From the NCBI GenBank assembly GCA_029876055.1, contig CM056875.1:7031001-7095000 (forward strand): a DNA stretch of 64,000 nt. The letters run 5' to 3'. Every line of letters begins with the position of its first letter. The stretch's first letter is position 1. This document shows, one piece after another, positions 20,312-31,959 of the stretch. The position numbers and the translations under genes are program-made. This DNA comes from Madurella fahalii (lineage: Eukaryota > Ascomycota > Sordariomycetes > Sordariales). The notes beneath the pieces were generated by a model that saw only the letters and a list, made by a program, of their open reading frames with translations, was not told the DNA's origin and searched no databases.

Positions 20312-22492
20312 GGCGGCGAAGGTGTTGACCTGGAGGACAGGAGCAATACCGGATGTGAAATTCTGTGGAAGTGTTTTTATTTTTATCCCTTGGGCCAAAT
20401 CCCCAGCGGAGCCCCTCGCAGTACGCGTCTTTGAAACATCCGGAGACAAGCTTAGATAGTGGGGTTAACCAAGGTGGCCGATCATAAGTGATTAAGATAG
20501 GTAGGTATCCAGAATCGTGTCTGTCCGACACGGTATAGGAGGTCAAATTTGTGTGCACCTCTCGGAAAACTGCCGAGACGGAATGCATTTGCTAGCATCG
20601 TCCACTTTCCTGAAACTAGGCAGAGGTGGCTTGGGCAATTCATTGGCTGTGGGGAAATAAGGATGAATACACCGTGGGTGGGGGTCTATTAACAGCGGGC
20701 GGTGTGTCTGCTCGCTTAACACCTGGAACTTCCCAACAAACGACCAAGTTCTTGCGTCCTATATGGCGAATAATGTAGAAGCTAGATAAACGTCCTCGCT
20801 TGATTCGGAGAGATTAGTATTGGCTGTACATGACGACCGAGCACCCAAAGGCGAAGTTTGTTTTGGTTTGATCCCGGCTGTTTGGACTAAGGTGGTAGCG
20901 CGGCCTCTTTAGTTGGGATCTAGTATCTTCTGTCCTCGGAGAGGCGGCCGTTTGCGGTGGCCGTCAAACCGGAGGCAACTGGAATTCCCGGTTAAGTTTA
21001 GATGTTTCATAGAGTTAGGAGGTGTTCGGAGTACCTCGGTCTCGTGACTGGGGAGTTCGGCGTCTGAACACCTGTACGCGGTACGCAATAGTTAGTTTCT
21101 GCCTACTAATAGTGCCTGGGAATGACTTCGATGGGGTCATTGATTCCTTATTGTAGGGGATTGCAGCTTCTGCGCCCACACAGAGCAGAAACCTCAGTAT
21201 CTAGCCTGGAGCGGGGGGTCTTGGTCATGATGTTGCCATACCCTGACTGTATCGCCCAGCGCTGTCAATAGTACCTCTACTGATAATATTATGACGGCTA
21301 GCTGGACATCATAATAGCCTATGTTGGTTATGTTGGTGTCTGGCTGGGCGTCATAATGTGACCAGCATTTCGGAATTGGCAGCGCTGGGATATAGGGTCT
21401 GGGTAATGGCAGATACACCCCTTTTTCCTGCTAGGTTTCAATGTCCAAACCGCCGCTACAAAAAACCCTTCACGCCGTAAAGGCGGCCGTTAGTCGCTGG
21501 AGGGGGAACCCTGTGGTCTCATGCGCTTCGAAAGGTCCAGAAGCGCGTTGGAAGTATTGTTAGCTGCAAGGCCTATATAGACCTGTCTCTGCTGCCGGTT
21601 GCTTTCGAGACACATCTTTCTGTAAGTTCTATTGAACAAGTTTTAAATCAGAGTTGACTTTGGAGATTGTTTATTTCTCTGACCTTATTACAGAGCTAAT
21701 TGGTCCAAGCAAGTTTGTCCTTTATGGCCGATATCGGGACTAAACATGCATTTTAGGACGAATAACTTACCGTCAGATTCATGCGGCGCTGCTTCGAAAT
21801 TGGCGTTGCCTTATAAAGACGCCCGAGCGTACAGTGGTGGTGGGTGCTACATGAGGACTGCAGCGGAAGTGCTGTGAAGCCAGCGTATCGCAGGACGCTC
21901 GCCGAGTTTAGAGCGGTATATAGTTGTAAACGCAGCATTTTGCCGTTCCATAGCGCTTGCGCCGGACTCCAATAACAGTAACTTTTGGCAATCTTTACTC
22001 TCACATTGAGTATGATAGGAGCATGCTGCTCGATAATTACTTTATGCCCCCCTTTCTGCTAACCAGCCAGCCCGTCACACCTCTCACACCCTAGTGCAAA
22101 GTGTCTAAATGACCTTCAACGCACTACGCATTACTATCTAGCAAGGTTGGAATTGATTGTAGGATTAAGCCGCTCAGACGGGCTTTCCATCACCCAGCGG
22201 AGTGACTTGATGGCGGCTGCCCGTCTATACAGCGGTGTTGACACAGGCAACGCGACGCTTGAAACAGATCAACGGATCTGGTCTCTCCCTATTCTAATAA
22301 CTAGGCCTTCTTGTTTAAAAAATCGCAATTCTTTTGCCTATTAAAGGCAGTTACTCAATGGAAACTGAATGGAAATTTGCACCTCTTGCACCGGCAGCGC
22401 TTACAGACCTGCTTTAAGCGTCGCTATATCAAGGGACTGGTCAGCAAATCTGCGGCTTGTACGGCTCACTTCAATAACATAAACAGTGCCGC
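20312..22492. other. Gene-free stretch upstream of DUF1996
   Basis: About 2.2 kb with no convincing gene. It contains the foldback element listed separately at 21189-21440. The left part serves as the promoter region of the DUF1996 gene. Confidence 0.4.
21189..21440. repeat. Imperfect foldback (MITE-like) element
   Basis: The left arm from about 21234 and the right arm ending at 21410 are long imperfect inverted repeats: GCCATACCCTGACTGTAT pairs with inverted GCCATTACCCAGACCCTAT, CCCAGCGCTGTCAAT with CCCAGCGCTGCCAAT, and ATTATGACG is shared. Outside these, AAACCT and CTAGC motifs are also mirrored, extending the structure to about 250 bp. No open frame lies inside. No clear target duplication was found. 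Confidence 0.6.
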
Positions 22493-23885
22493 TCATACCG
22501 GCTGGTGTGCTATGTACTGCGGCGCCAGAATAGAATCTGTACTATCCCCCTTGCCCGTCGTAGTCCCCTTCGGCCGACTCTCATACTCGACGGAAAACTG
22601 ATCCTCGATGACAATATTATTATTCCTGGGTTCCCCGTGGTCCGTCTCCCCGTTCCCCACACTGTGGAGCTGATAGCTATGGCCCAACCCCCGGCTGCCC
22701 TTGCTGGGCTTGGGGTACGAGTCGTCGGTCCTGCCAGCGCCGGAGCCGGTCTTGGAGAAGAGTGAGGGCAAGTGGCGTCTGACGAAAGGCTTAAGCGCGG
22801 CGAGCGAGTTGCAGAGGATGCCGAGGTTCATCTCGAGCAGGGACCAGACGGCGGCGGAGCACTGCGTGAAGGTCACGTCGGGGTTGTCCACCATGGCGCG
22901 GACGTAGGCGACGCGGACGATAGAGGCAATGCAGGCACTAGACACGCGAAAGGGGGAGAATTAGTACGGGCGTGAAGAAAGTTGCGAGGGGTTTGTCATA
23001 CGCTGAGCCAAGCACCAGAATCGCGCCGACAGTGATCCTCTGCTTTAGGGGCATTTGGAGGCTGTGGATCGTAGAGATCGGGAGGATGATGATGGCGCCA
23101 TCGGTGACGATGTTGAGGACGGCCTGGGAGACGGCGATGTTGTTCAGGCAGACAGCGCTCTCAGGGGTACCCAGGAGCGGGTTGCAGGGTCCGCAGAACA
23201 AGCCGGTGAAGGTCACAGAGTAGCCGACGAGCACCACGGCAATTACGATGATCTGGGCGCGGAAGATCTTGTTTGGGTTGATGCGCCAGTAGAGAACGAG
23301 AATGGACAGCTTTGTTAAGGTGGGTGGCCAGATGTAGGTTAATGCCAGTATGATGAGGCGCTGTAGATTGATGGGGATAGTTAGTTAGTCCCCCGGAACT
23401 GTGTTCTCATCAATCGCGACATACCTCGAGATATCCCATTAGTTGTGTTGCTGTGACTTCGTACAGATTTCTACCAAACCCCGCTGGCATGGCTAGAACG
23501 GAAGGGTGTGTCAGGAGACGATCATCATGTCGGATAGAACGGTGGATGTCATGGGAAGAGGCATACATTTAAGCGATTCAATGAAGAAGGCCAAAGTAAT
23601 CGCCCATGCGCTGATGAGCAGTGCTGCGAGAATGTTAGACCCGGCTATATGGAATAGAAATGCGATCAACGGCATGGGTAACATACGTTCATCGAGTCCC
23701 ACGGATTTAACGACAAAGGCCCGAGTGTACACCCGCAATATAAGCGCCACCGTCGCCAGTGTATACGTCACGGCGAAAACGGCAATGAAGCTGATCTGGA
23801 CGGGCGTTGTGTGATGGAAGTCGGGGATCACGCCCGGTGGTGGCGGCATGAGGCCGACCTCGCCTGCCGGGTCGGTAGAAGCCAT
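22493..23885 (-). CDS. Pth11-like seven-transmembrane receptor (fungal rhodopsin-like domain)
   Basis: Five exons (23885-23687, 23623-23567, 23492-23425, 23360-23002, 22937-22493) with introns of 63-74 bp join into 375 residues. The sequence has the layout of the Pth11-related integral membrane family: a first helix ISFIAVFAVTYTLATVALIL followed by RVYTRAFVVKSVGLDE, then SMPAGFGRNLYEV, LTKLSILVLYWRINPNKIFR, a loop with CGPCNPLL and CLN, a sixth-helix region, a last helix and a long hydrophilic tail (from about LKPFVRRHLPSLF). The usual extracellular CFEM domain is absent. Members act at the plasma membrane in surface or nutrient sensing, as shown for Magnaporthe Pth11; the ligand here is unknown. 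I started at MASTDPAG because upstream in-frame sequence looks like leader. Confidence 0.85.
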
Positions 23886-24970
23886 TGTTGATGCAGGCCC
23901 TCTGAGAGTGACTCGTCGGCGTTGGGGAAAGGAACGATAGGATAGAAGGAGAGGCAAGGAGCAGACGAATCCGGCCAACCTGTGGACATTTCCACCCCAC
24001 CGGGCTCACGAGGATTCTTATCCTCAGCTTCTTAACAAAAAACGGGCGGCAGGGCCCCCATCAATAGGATGACTTTCCTGGCAGTTTTGCCGCAGAAGAA
24101 GAAAAAAAAATGAAAAAGTTCGGAGGACGCGAGAATGTCCCCTTGATTGCCATCCCTGCTGCGTTGTATAGACAATACCAATCGACGGACAAGCTGTTCC
24201 AACGTCCGTGTCCTGGTTGGCACTCCCCGGCTCCCCGGTGGCACCCACATTTCACAACGGTCGCATCCAATCTACTGGAACAGCAGCCCATGGAAGCTTT
24301 GAATCGGCATGGAGGAAAAGAAAACAAAGTGAGACAACACAAATTCAGCGAAAACCCCAAGCTGCGCTGCAACCCGTCGATCCGAATACTCCCCCTTGAC
24401 GCAGTTCTATACGTACCTTATGTTTGACCTGGCAATTGTTAAGACTATTTCCTCGCGGAACGTCAAGGTTCCTCCCGGGGTGGGGTCCCGTTGGCCGACA
24501 TGAAATACCTGGCAAAAAGTGGACAGACAGGGGAGCCACTAGCAGAGGTAGGTTAGTGCCGGTACTTGTATTAGTTAGTCCTCGTTTCATCAACCATGCG
24601 TGAGCGGGCGGAGGGTGGAGGGGCCTGTTTAACTTGTGCGAGGGGTCCGTACCGAACCGGGGCTAGCGGTCCTCACCCACGGATGCGGGTCTGTCAGTGC
24701 CAAGTTTTCTGGCCCTCTGCTCGGTTTTCTTTTCTCCTGTTCTTTTCTTTTTCACCTGAAGTGTGGATGGAGTGTGAATGGACGGCCGGTTCGATCCGCC
24801 ACCACAGGACCAAAAAGGCAACATGCGGCTGAGCGGGGTCCATGATACGATTTGCCCCCGGTTTCTCTCCTATCACATTCTGCTGTGCGCGGCATGGGAG
24901 AGAATGTGGCGTGACCGAGAGCAGAGGTGCATTGGTGGGTATTAATTACCTAATCTCCGTCTCCCTGCCC
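23886..24970. promoter_or_regulatory. Intergenic region upstream of the Pth11-like gene
   Basis: About 1.1 kb, CT/GA-rich in places, between the receptor start and the 3' end of the APH-like gene. No coding feature or defined site was recognised. Confidence 0.35.
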
Positions 24971-26092
24971 CTACGCCTCTGTAACATAGCCCGGAAGACT
25001 CTCCAACAGCTCCAAGCTCTTGTGGTCTACAATGGCCGCACAGTGCCTCTCCGTCATGATATCGACTTTGGCCTTGGGTTGCATCATGGGTGGCGTCAAG
25101 GACCAAGCAAAGCCATGGAGATGGTGCTTCCGGTAATCGTCCCAGAGAGCCTCCTTCTCCAACTTGGGCCCACCGGACTTGTGCAGGGTGGCAAGATAAT
25201 GCTCAAAGAGCTCGATCTCGTTCGCCCTCCTGTCCTCGATGGTCAGGGAGCCGACGACGAAGTACGTCACGTCGTGGAGGAACGAGTTAAAGTGTAGGCC
25301 CTGCCAGTCGATGAAGCCCGGCTCGCCCGCGGGCGTGATGAAGGTGTTGCCGATGTGGGAGTCGCCGTGCGTAAGGCACAGGTGGCTCTGGTTCGTCGTC
25401 GCCCATAGCGTCTTGAAGGCGCGGATCATCCTCTCGCGGTCCGTCATGTGGTCGGGGACGGGCGGCCTGGCCGCCTCGTCGAAATAGCGCTTCGCCCACT
25501 CGGACTCGACCACCATGGACAGGATGACCTCGCGGAGGTCGGGGCCATCCTTGAGCCAGGGGAAGTCCTCCTGCTTCGCTCCCCATGTCTTGGCGTGGAG
25601 TATGGCGAGCTCCTCCACGCCAGCGCGCACGCGCTCGACCGGCCAGGGCTCGAGCGGGTCACCAAACCGGTAGCCCATGGCCTTGAGGTCGTCGAGCACC
25701 ACGATGCCCTGGCCCGTGACGGTGTCGCTGCCGCAGTACCAGGCGGGCGGGAGCCGCATCGACACAGTCGGGGCGATGTGGTAGAAAAACTCGGCCTCGC
25801 GGCGGTAAACGGCGTTCAGGGCCGGGTGGAGCTTAACGAGGACGGGGTTGAAGCCACCCTTGACGCAGACGTGACTCGGCAATGATGCGGCATCGTTGCC
25901 GTCTTCATATGTGAGCTCGTAAAGGAGCTTGCTGGCCGTCCCATGGATTGGCTCGACAAGGTTCGCCGTCTTGACAGGTCGCCCGAGAATCTTAGTGAAC
26001 CAGGCAGCTGTGACTTCTTCGACTGTCACGGGTAGCGCATCGGCGGAGTTGAGGGCGCCATTGGCTCCAGCTGGAGGCACAGGGAATGTCAT
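24971..26092 (-). CDS. Aminoglycoside-phosphotransferase / CHK-like small-molecule kinase
   Basis: A single-exon 373-residue protein with a eukaryotic-like kinase fold of the APH/EcKL type. VCVKGGF (Lys78) is the likely ATP-binding lysine. GQGIVVLDDL follows the hinge region. The Brenner motif is LTHGDSHIGNTF (H242, D244, N249), and GFIDWQG (D262) supplies the metal-binding Asp. Length and motif order match fungal APH-domain proteins related to choline and ecdysteroid kinases. It should phosphorylate a hydroxylated small molecule in the cytosol; the substrate is not readable from sequence. No neighbour suggests a pathway. Confidence 0.85.
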   Translation of the reverse strand: MTFPVPPAGANGALNSADALPVTVEEVTAAWFTKILGRPVKTANLVEPIHGTASKLLYELTYEDGNDAASLPSHVCVKGGFNPVLVKLHPALNAVYRREAEFFYHIAPTVSMRLPPAWYCGSDTVTGQGIVVLDDLKAMGYRFGDPLEPWPVERVRAGVEELAILHAKTWGAKQEDFPWLKDGPDLREVILSMVVESEWAKRYFDEAARPPVPDHMTDRERMIRAFKTLWATTNQSHLCLTHGDSHIGNTFITPAGEPGFIDWQGLHFNSFLHDVTYFVVGSLTIEDRRANEIELFEHYLATLHKSGGPKLEKEALWDDYRKHHLHGFAWSLTPPMMQPKAKVDIMTERHCAAIVDHKSLELLESLPGYVTEA

Positions 26093-28194
26093 TATTTTTC
26101 CCCCTCTTCTTCAGCTAACAATGAGACGGAATTAGTGATGCTAAGGTGGTACTCTGTACTGTTCCCTCCCTCTTGTAGATACAATAAGAATAAAGGGTAT
26201 TTTTCTGGACGAAGCAACACAGGAAATAAGGAGAGGCATACCGAGATATCCCATGGCGTGGCTTGACTAAGCCACCTGCAATACCATGTGGAATTCCGTT
26301 TAGGCAAGGGTGTGATGGAGGCGGTGAATGGGTATCTGGACCAGGCTAAACCTCACTACGGCGGCACCCCGGCGAATCAACAGATGACCAATCCCAATGC
26401 GGAACGGCTTACACACAGCTAGGAATGTGGTTTCAAGTTCCGAAGGGACAGGACAAATCGCAGCAGTTCAAGGTCTCAGCGGAGCTGTTCCGGGGCCCAC
26501 CTGCAGGATTAGTCTACCCCTCCTTCTAGCTGCTCTGGGACTCTGGGAGAGATGTGTCTCCTGGGTCAGTTGAACCCAAGTCGAGAGCGTCAGCTCCACC
26601 GCATTTCATCTTGTACTTTGTCCGCTTCATCGGCAAACGGCACAGAGGCTCACCACTGGAATGCAATGCCCAGCACCGGGCTTACAGTGTATTTTTGTCA
26701 CTGAGGCCTTGGGGCCGCCCGCACTCACTCGATAAGGGATGGCGATGAAAACTCAATGATGAGTCTCGGTTGCGTGGTGGACAGGACCTACCACACAGGA
26801 CCTACCACACAGGACCTCATCCACCTAATTACCCGTTGACAAGCCGTGCCGATACAAGCTCACGGGGACTGCTTTGGAAGAGGAGATTCAGAACGCCCTT
26901 GTCACATGGTTGAGGAATGGCCACTTGGCGCAGTCCTGAAGCACGTTATGGTGGGGTGTCCCCGATGGAGGTAGATTGCTCTTCCGAAACGGCACAGCTG
27001 CAGCGCGGCTGCCTGCGGAGAACTCTTTCAAACCAAGGTACCTGTAGCTAACGTACGTTACCGGACACGTTGGAATCCCTAAACCGCATTACTAGAACCT
27101 GGCACACGTGGAGTCGTGGTACTAAAAGTTGTGGAACCGTTAGGCGCGTTCTTGGAAACAATAGAAGTTTGTTGGACCGCATTACCATAACAGAGGAACT
27201 GGTGAAACAGCGTTCCCGGTCATTTGGCGGAGCCGTGAACCACATTACTAAGTAGATACGGCGGAGCTGTTGAATCGCGTTTCTTATTTATTATTTGGCG
27301 GCCTTCATCTATACTCGGCGAGTCCTTGAGGCATCGGCGGCATCGATCGGCGGCATCGATCGGCGGCATCGGCCCCGTGGACGGTTGGACTGGGAGGTTC
27401 CGACGACCGGATTGACGATTGTCGGTAGCCGAGGCGGATAAGAATGGACAGGACCGCTCGCCGGTGCAGCACGTCCCACACTTTCTTTTCAGCGGAAATG
27501 ATCTGGTGCGACGCGCCGTTTCGCCTAGATTCGCCTCATTTTTTGCCTCACTTTTGCCTCACTTTGGCATCCATGTTGCCTTAATCCCTAAGTCGCCCAT
27601 CACTGCATTCTTGAATATTTCACGGTGACTTAATAAGGCGTAACTATAGGGATTAGGCACAGCCACATCCATGCTTGTGACAAAATTATAAAATACCAGC
27701 GGTTGACCTGTGATCCATCTCAGCCTCCGACGTCCTAAAGAATCAACTTTATCAATCCCGAGTTAGGTATCATCTCCATCATTTACGCCTTTTGGTGGCA
27801 GACGAATGGTACCAGAACCCTCCGCCCTCCACGCAATGGCAGAAGATGCCCGATATTCTCCAGCCACAGCCTTGCCTCTTACCCTATGGTCTCGGTAAGA
27901 CACATACAGACAGCGGGAAAGCCATGTATCATCGCGCACTGGCGACGCGCTGCGGTTTAGCATACTATAGACATCGACTCCTATCAACTCGCTGTTAGTG
28001 ACCTCAAAGTGGAGCCGATGACTGTAGTATGCTAAACCACAGAATTGAAGCTAGCGACAGTGTCGTGCGTGTACGTACCCTTGCTCTAATCGGGTCGGTA
28101 AAGTTGCCGACTCGAGTTCAGGTATTCCGGATGACCCTCGTTTGTCCTTTCCAGATCCTTTGTCCCACACCCAACCCCCCTCGCCTACAATGAC
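26093..28194. other. Gene-free stretch with short tandem repeats and an inverted repeat
   Basis: About 2.1 kb between the divergently transcribed APH-like gene and C2H2 gene. It holds a 13-bp repeat (CACAGGACCTACC, about 26785-26818), a GGCGGCATCGATC repeat (about 27333-27370) and an inverted repeat listed separately. No gene was recognised. Confidence 0.45.
27951..28041. repeat. Imperfect 26-bp inverted repeat upstream of a C2H2 gene
   Basis: Left arm 27951-27976 and right arm 28016-28041 pair with three mismatches around a shared GGTTTAGCATACTA core, separated by 39 bp. It lies about 150 bp before the C2H2 start codon. Confidence 0.7.
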
Positions 28195-28869
28195 ATGAAC
28201 AGCCACTCGACCAACTTATACACAGACCAGGACACCTGGAATATCCCAACTGGGGAGTTCCATGCCTGGCAGACTGAGCAGTCCCCACTCGCACATGATG
28301 ACCTCACAAGAGGCTTAGATATCAACCCGGTGGAAGTCATTCGTCCCGAGCACTGTCAACCGACTGCGGATCGCTCATTTACCTCCAACACTCCTCGGAT
28401 GGAATCGGTCAAGCCGTCAAGATCGATCTACCGACATATCTGGGATCAATGCGGAAAAGGCTTCCAATCTCAGAAAGATGTCGATCGTCACCGGCGCTGC
28501 ATCCACGAGAAGTCTACGCCATACGTCTGTCGCGAGGCAGGATGCCGCAGGTCCAGCCGCGGTTTCTCGAGGAGAGAAAATTACGAGACGCACCTACTCA
28601 ACGTCCATCGGAAGCCCTCGAAATCAGGCAGCACCAGCTTTGCTGTACGCAGGGAAGGGAAGGAACCTAGTAGTACCGCCACGGACCACGGCTTGGAAGG
28701 TTACTCGCGAGGGCAGTGGGCGGATATCCTATTGGCGGAGCGGGAGAAGTGCCAGATCCAACAAGAAGAGCTCCAAGAGGCGAAGGCTGAACTCATGAAG
28801 CTCAAAGGCAGAATTGACCAGTGTGAGGATATGTGGCTGAAGGTCCTCGTGGCTAAGGTGACGAAGTAG
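28195..28869 (+). CDS. C2H2 zinc-finger protein with C-terminal coiled coil
   Basis: A single-exon 224-residue protein. Residues about 79-105 resemble a C2H2 finger (IWDQCGKGFQSQKDVDRHRR-CIH), but the first zinc-binding Cys is not visible, with His in the preceding YRHIW segment. A second finger is complete: YVCREAGCRRSSRGFSRREN followed by H and H. A charged helix near the C-terminus (LLAEREKCQIQQEELQEAKA and on) is likely a coiled coil for dimerisation. A nuclear DNA-binding role is expected for the family. The ATG follows a run of CCC/CT-rich leader. Target genes unknown. Confidence 0.7.
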   Translation: MNSHSTNLYTDQDTWNIPTGEFHAWQTEQSPLAHDDLTRGLDINPVEVIRPEHCQPTADRSFTSNTPRMESVKPSRSIYRHIWDQCGKGFQSQKDVDRHRRCIHEKSTPYVCREAGCRRSSRGFSRRENYETHLLNVHRKPSKSGSTSFAVRREGKEPSSTATDHGLEGYSRGQWADILLAEREKCQIQQEELQEAKAELMKLKGRIDQCEDMWLKVLVAKVTK

Positions 28870-29708
28870 GACAAGCAAAAGACAACCGCTGCGTCAGAAT
28901 ACACGGTGCTAGGATAGGCCATGCTCATGGGAGTGTCCCCGATGGTAATGGGTGCTGCCTGTGCTTGGTGTATGAAGGTTCTCTACTAATATATGTTGAG
29001 TCGGGGGAAACCGTCCCCGGGGAACGGGAGCCTTCGGATGAGAGGTCATACTTACTGAGATGGCGCTCCAGGGGCTGGAACTCGTCCAGGGACCTTATTG
29101 TGATTTGCACTATATTAAGTAAGGCCATCTCAGCTATATCTACTTAGACGAAACACGCAATTCAGCACTTCCTCCCACATTTGTTGCAAGCTCAGTTGGG
29201 GAGCTTTCTTTGCGTGCAAAGCAGTCTCCGTATGATCGGAGGGAGCTCGATTCAGCCGTGTTGTTTTGATCTTGAGCGGGCTACAGGGACCAGATTCATT
29301 GTGGTGCCGTCTAGTCTGTCTTGTTTATCTATGTTTGGCATTTGGCCGTCTTTGCCCTCCTTTTTGCTTTGATGGGTATGTGAATGTAGATGTGTATTTC
29401 TGCACCGTTTCACTTTTACTTGCTGATGTAGACTTTTTACCCTTAGGGGGCCTTGGGCTCTCCCTGCTAAACGTGTACCTTAGTTATTGGAGTTTGTTGG
29501 CTCACATTGACAAACGCATGTTAGTCTATGTACGCGCTAAGTACCTGTAGGTAGTAAGATATTCGAGCGCGACGGGTGGATTAGGCCAGTTGAGCCTTCC
29601 ACAAAATGTATTTCTATTCCAATTTACTTTCCCCCGGGGGGGCAGGAACAAAGTACATAGAACAGCCCAATGTGTAAAGGAAATCATCAAGAGTTCCCTG
29701 CCCGTCTT
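28870..29708. other. Gene-free stretch
   Basis: Between convergent C2H2 genes. From about 29165 to 29560 the plus strand is T-rich with small chance frames; it could be decayed repeat. Nothing codes convincingly. Confidence 0.4.
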
Positions 29709-29939
29709 CTACACATGACCTCGTCGTTTTTCCTGCAGGAACGGCGGTAAGTCTACCCCATGCTTGTCAAGATAATGCTGTCGCGCCCTGTCTCGCCGGA
29801 CCGAGCTGTAAGCGCACTGATCACAGGGGATACGCTGGGTTTCGGGGTCGTGTTTCTTCTTGTGCTTGTATAGGCCGGGTCGTGAATGGAATGTGTTCCC
29901 GCACCCCGGGTACTCGCAAATGAGGATGCGTCTTGACAT
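29709..29939 (-). CDS. Small two-finger C2H2 protein
   Basis: A 76-residue single-exon protein consisting almost only of two fingers: CEYPGCGNTFHSRPGLYKHK with KKH, and CDQCAYSSVRRDRARQHYLD with KH. Both have complete Cys2His2 ligands. Such tiny C2H2 proteins occur in Pezizomycotina, often starting with a CDYPGC-type finger. The 254 bp to its upstream neighbour on the same strand are gene-free. It may be a real micro-regulator or a remnant of a larger zinc-finger gene; both fingers are intact, which favours function. Confidence 0.65.
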   Translation of the reverse strand: MSRRILICEYPGCGNTFHSRPGLYKHKKKHDPETQRIPCDQCAYSSVRRDRARQHYLDKHGVDLPPFLQEKRRGHV

Positions 29940-30193
29940 TGTGATTAGCCTCTGATGTCGCCTAGAAGACCTGTATGCTCACTGTCTCTTGCTTCCCGGG
30001 GGACCTTCACTCAGCTGGCTATCCGAAGGATTACGGCGCTTGCCTCGCTTCGCAGGCGTGTCATTGCTTGCTGCCGAAGGGCTGGGTGACTTTCCAAGTA
30101 TCCAGCTGATGAACTCGGCCCGTTTCCCGTGAGACTTGAAGTATTCCTAGCCCCTTGATCAGCTGCTTTCCGCAACATCAGTCGATTCGGGCA

Positions 30194-31959
30194 TCATGTT
30201 ACCCTGGACACAGTGAACAGATAACCTTGGACTTCCTCTTCTGTGCCGAACAAGCCCAGCACGACGAACTTCTTAGCAACGGCTAGCAGCGCTAAAAAGC
30301 AGGCGTCGTCTGCCCCGGCTCTTTTGAGGGGTTCAAAAAACTCCCTCTGCAGTTTCCTCTCAGTTTTGGAGCACTCGCTGGCGGAAGTTGAGCCAGTCCT
30401 GCTGCGTGCCACTGTTTTACCGCGACCAGAAAGCCGGCAGAAACATTCGCCCGCGTCTTTAACGAAAGCAAAAACGGCAAGGAATAGGACCATGTTTCGC
30501 AGGTTCAAGACAGCGCAGTCGGAGACTTTTTTGGTTATCTGGAACTCATACAGACGCTCACAGATGAATGGGGACTTGTGGGGGGGTGGAGGTGGCGTTA
30601 TCTGGCAACCTGCAGCCGGCAGACTTGAGGCCGGAGAGCAATTTGTCATGGAAGCACCGAGAGGTGACAGGATGTACCCCGGGATCGGTTGCTTGGGCTC
30701 ACAAAACCGTCCAATCTCCCTAGGGTCGATGTCTTTTGGCGCTTCATAGTCGTCGCCATTGTCGCCGAAGCCGAGGAGTAGAGAGAAGTTGAATTCCTGC
30801 TCGGTGAGACTTGTGACATCCACCACATCTTGCTCTAGGTTTGCCGACGAGATTCCGGACTGGCCCGTCTCGGACAGATTTTCGGCAAGATGGCCCATTT
30901 CCGCGGAAGCAATGATTGCTACTTGCTGCAGAAAGTGCGTGTTATTTGGAAAATGAAGGGAGTGGTCTCCACCGTGAGGGTCGAATGTTGGGGGCCGCTC
31001 TCGCGGTGGTGGAGACGCGAAGCGAGAGGGCCACATTCTTGACGCCAAGATAACAAAAGCATCTCTTTCATCCGCATCTTTAATGTAGTCACTCCATCGT
31101 TGCAGCCCTGATAATACCTGGGCTTCCTGCATCCGCTTCTGGCGCACCAACATTCGGGATATAGCGTGGGATAGACTAGCAAAAGCAAAGATGTCAGCGA
31201 GGGTGTCTGGTACAAGGCCTTCCAAGACATCGCGGTAGACGAGGGTCCCTCGATCTGCTAACGCCCTGGAGCTGAAAAGCTGGGCGTGAAGCTTGCGAAT
31301 CGTCGGAGGTATTGACCCGGAAGCTATAGCTTTGAAACGTTGGAACTCGGCTCGCATGCCTTTCCTCAGAGAGCGCAACCCTCTCCAGCTTCTATCCAGA
31401 TCCCTTGTCATTTGAGCGGGAGAGTTGGGTTCCGGTGCATCCTCAAATATCTCATCCAGTGCTATGTCAAGTACGGTATCATCGCCCCTGCCATGAGTTA
31501 GCCTTTGACGTTGGTGAGTGCGGTAGGATTTCGCTCAGGGGATGTATACCAGCGTTGGCACTGAAAATGCCCACTACCAAGACCACGCAACCCGAAATCA
31601 TCAACATATCGCAGTCCGCGCTGCAGGGATTCAACGCCATCTTCCCTCTCAACCTTGTCCAGAAACTTTAAGCCAGCGATCATGCCATCAACCTCTGCTA
31701 GCGCTCGTTTCGTATGTTCGCGAATCTCGAAGATCTCGGCGGAGATGGCGAACGGGCGTAGGGGGTCGGCGAGAAACGTCTCAACGCGAGAACTCCGCAA
31801 CAACAGATCGTCGGCGGCCGGGGTGGCGTTCCCATGATGGCTAATGTTATTGTCGCCACAGTTGTTCTGGTCTAGTTCGAAGCTCCAGTTGGGCAGCAAT
31901 GGTGGACTGAGGCTCCGCGGAGGGATATCAATGAATGTATCCATTCCTTCTTCCGTCAT
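30194..31959 (-). CDS. Unknown fungal protein of 567 residues
   Basis: Exons 31959-31550 and 31487-30194 join across a 62-bp intron (GTATAC donor, CTAAC branch site, GGCAG acceptor) into an uninterrupted 568-codon frame. No catalytic motif is recognised. Residues about 165-270 contain an alpha-helical block (PPTIRKLHAQLFSSRALADR, TLVYRDVLEGLVPDTLADIF, FASLSHAISRMLVRQKRM) that I associate with unnamed ascomycete proteins, sometimes found with zinc-finger domains. The rest is acidic, then Pro-rich (TPPPPPHK), with a C-terminal region of basic residues and a helix-rich end. It is upstream of a two-finger C2H2 protein on the same strand, which may or may not be meaningful. Confidence 0.6.

Noticed and set aside
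29165..29560. T-rich block considered as a relative of the 41707-42132 LTR
   Set aside because: Only short shared words (for example GGGAGCT) and no TG...CA ends or duplication.
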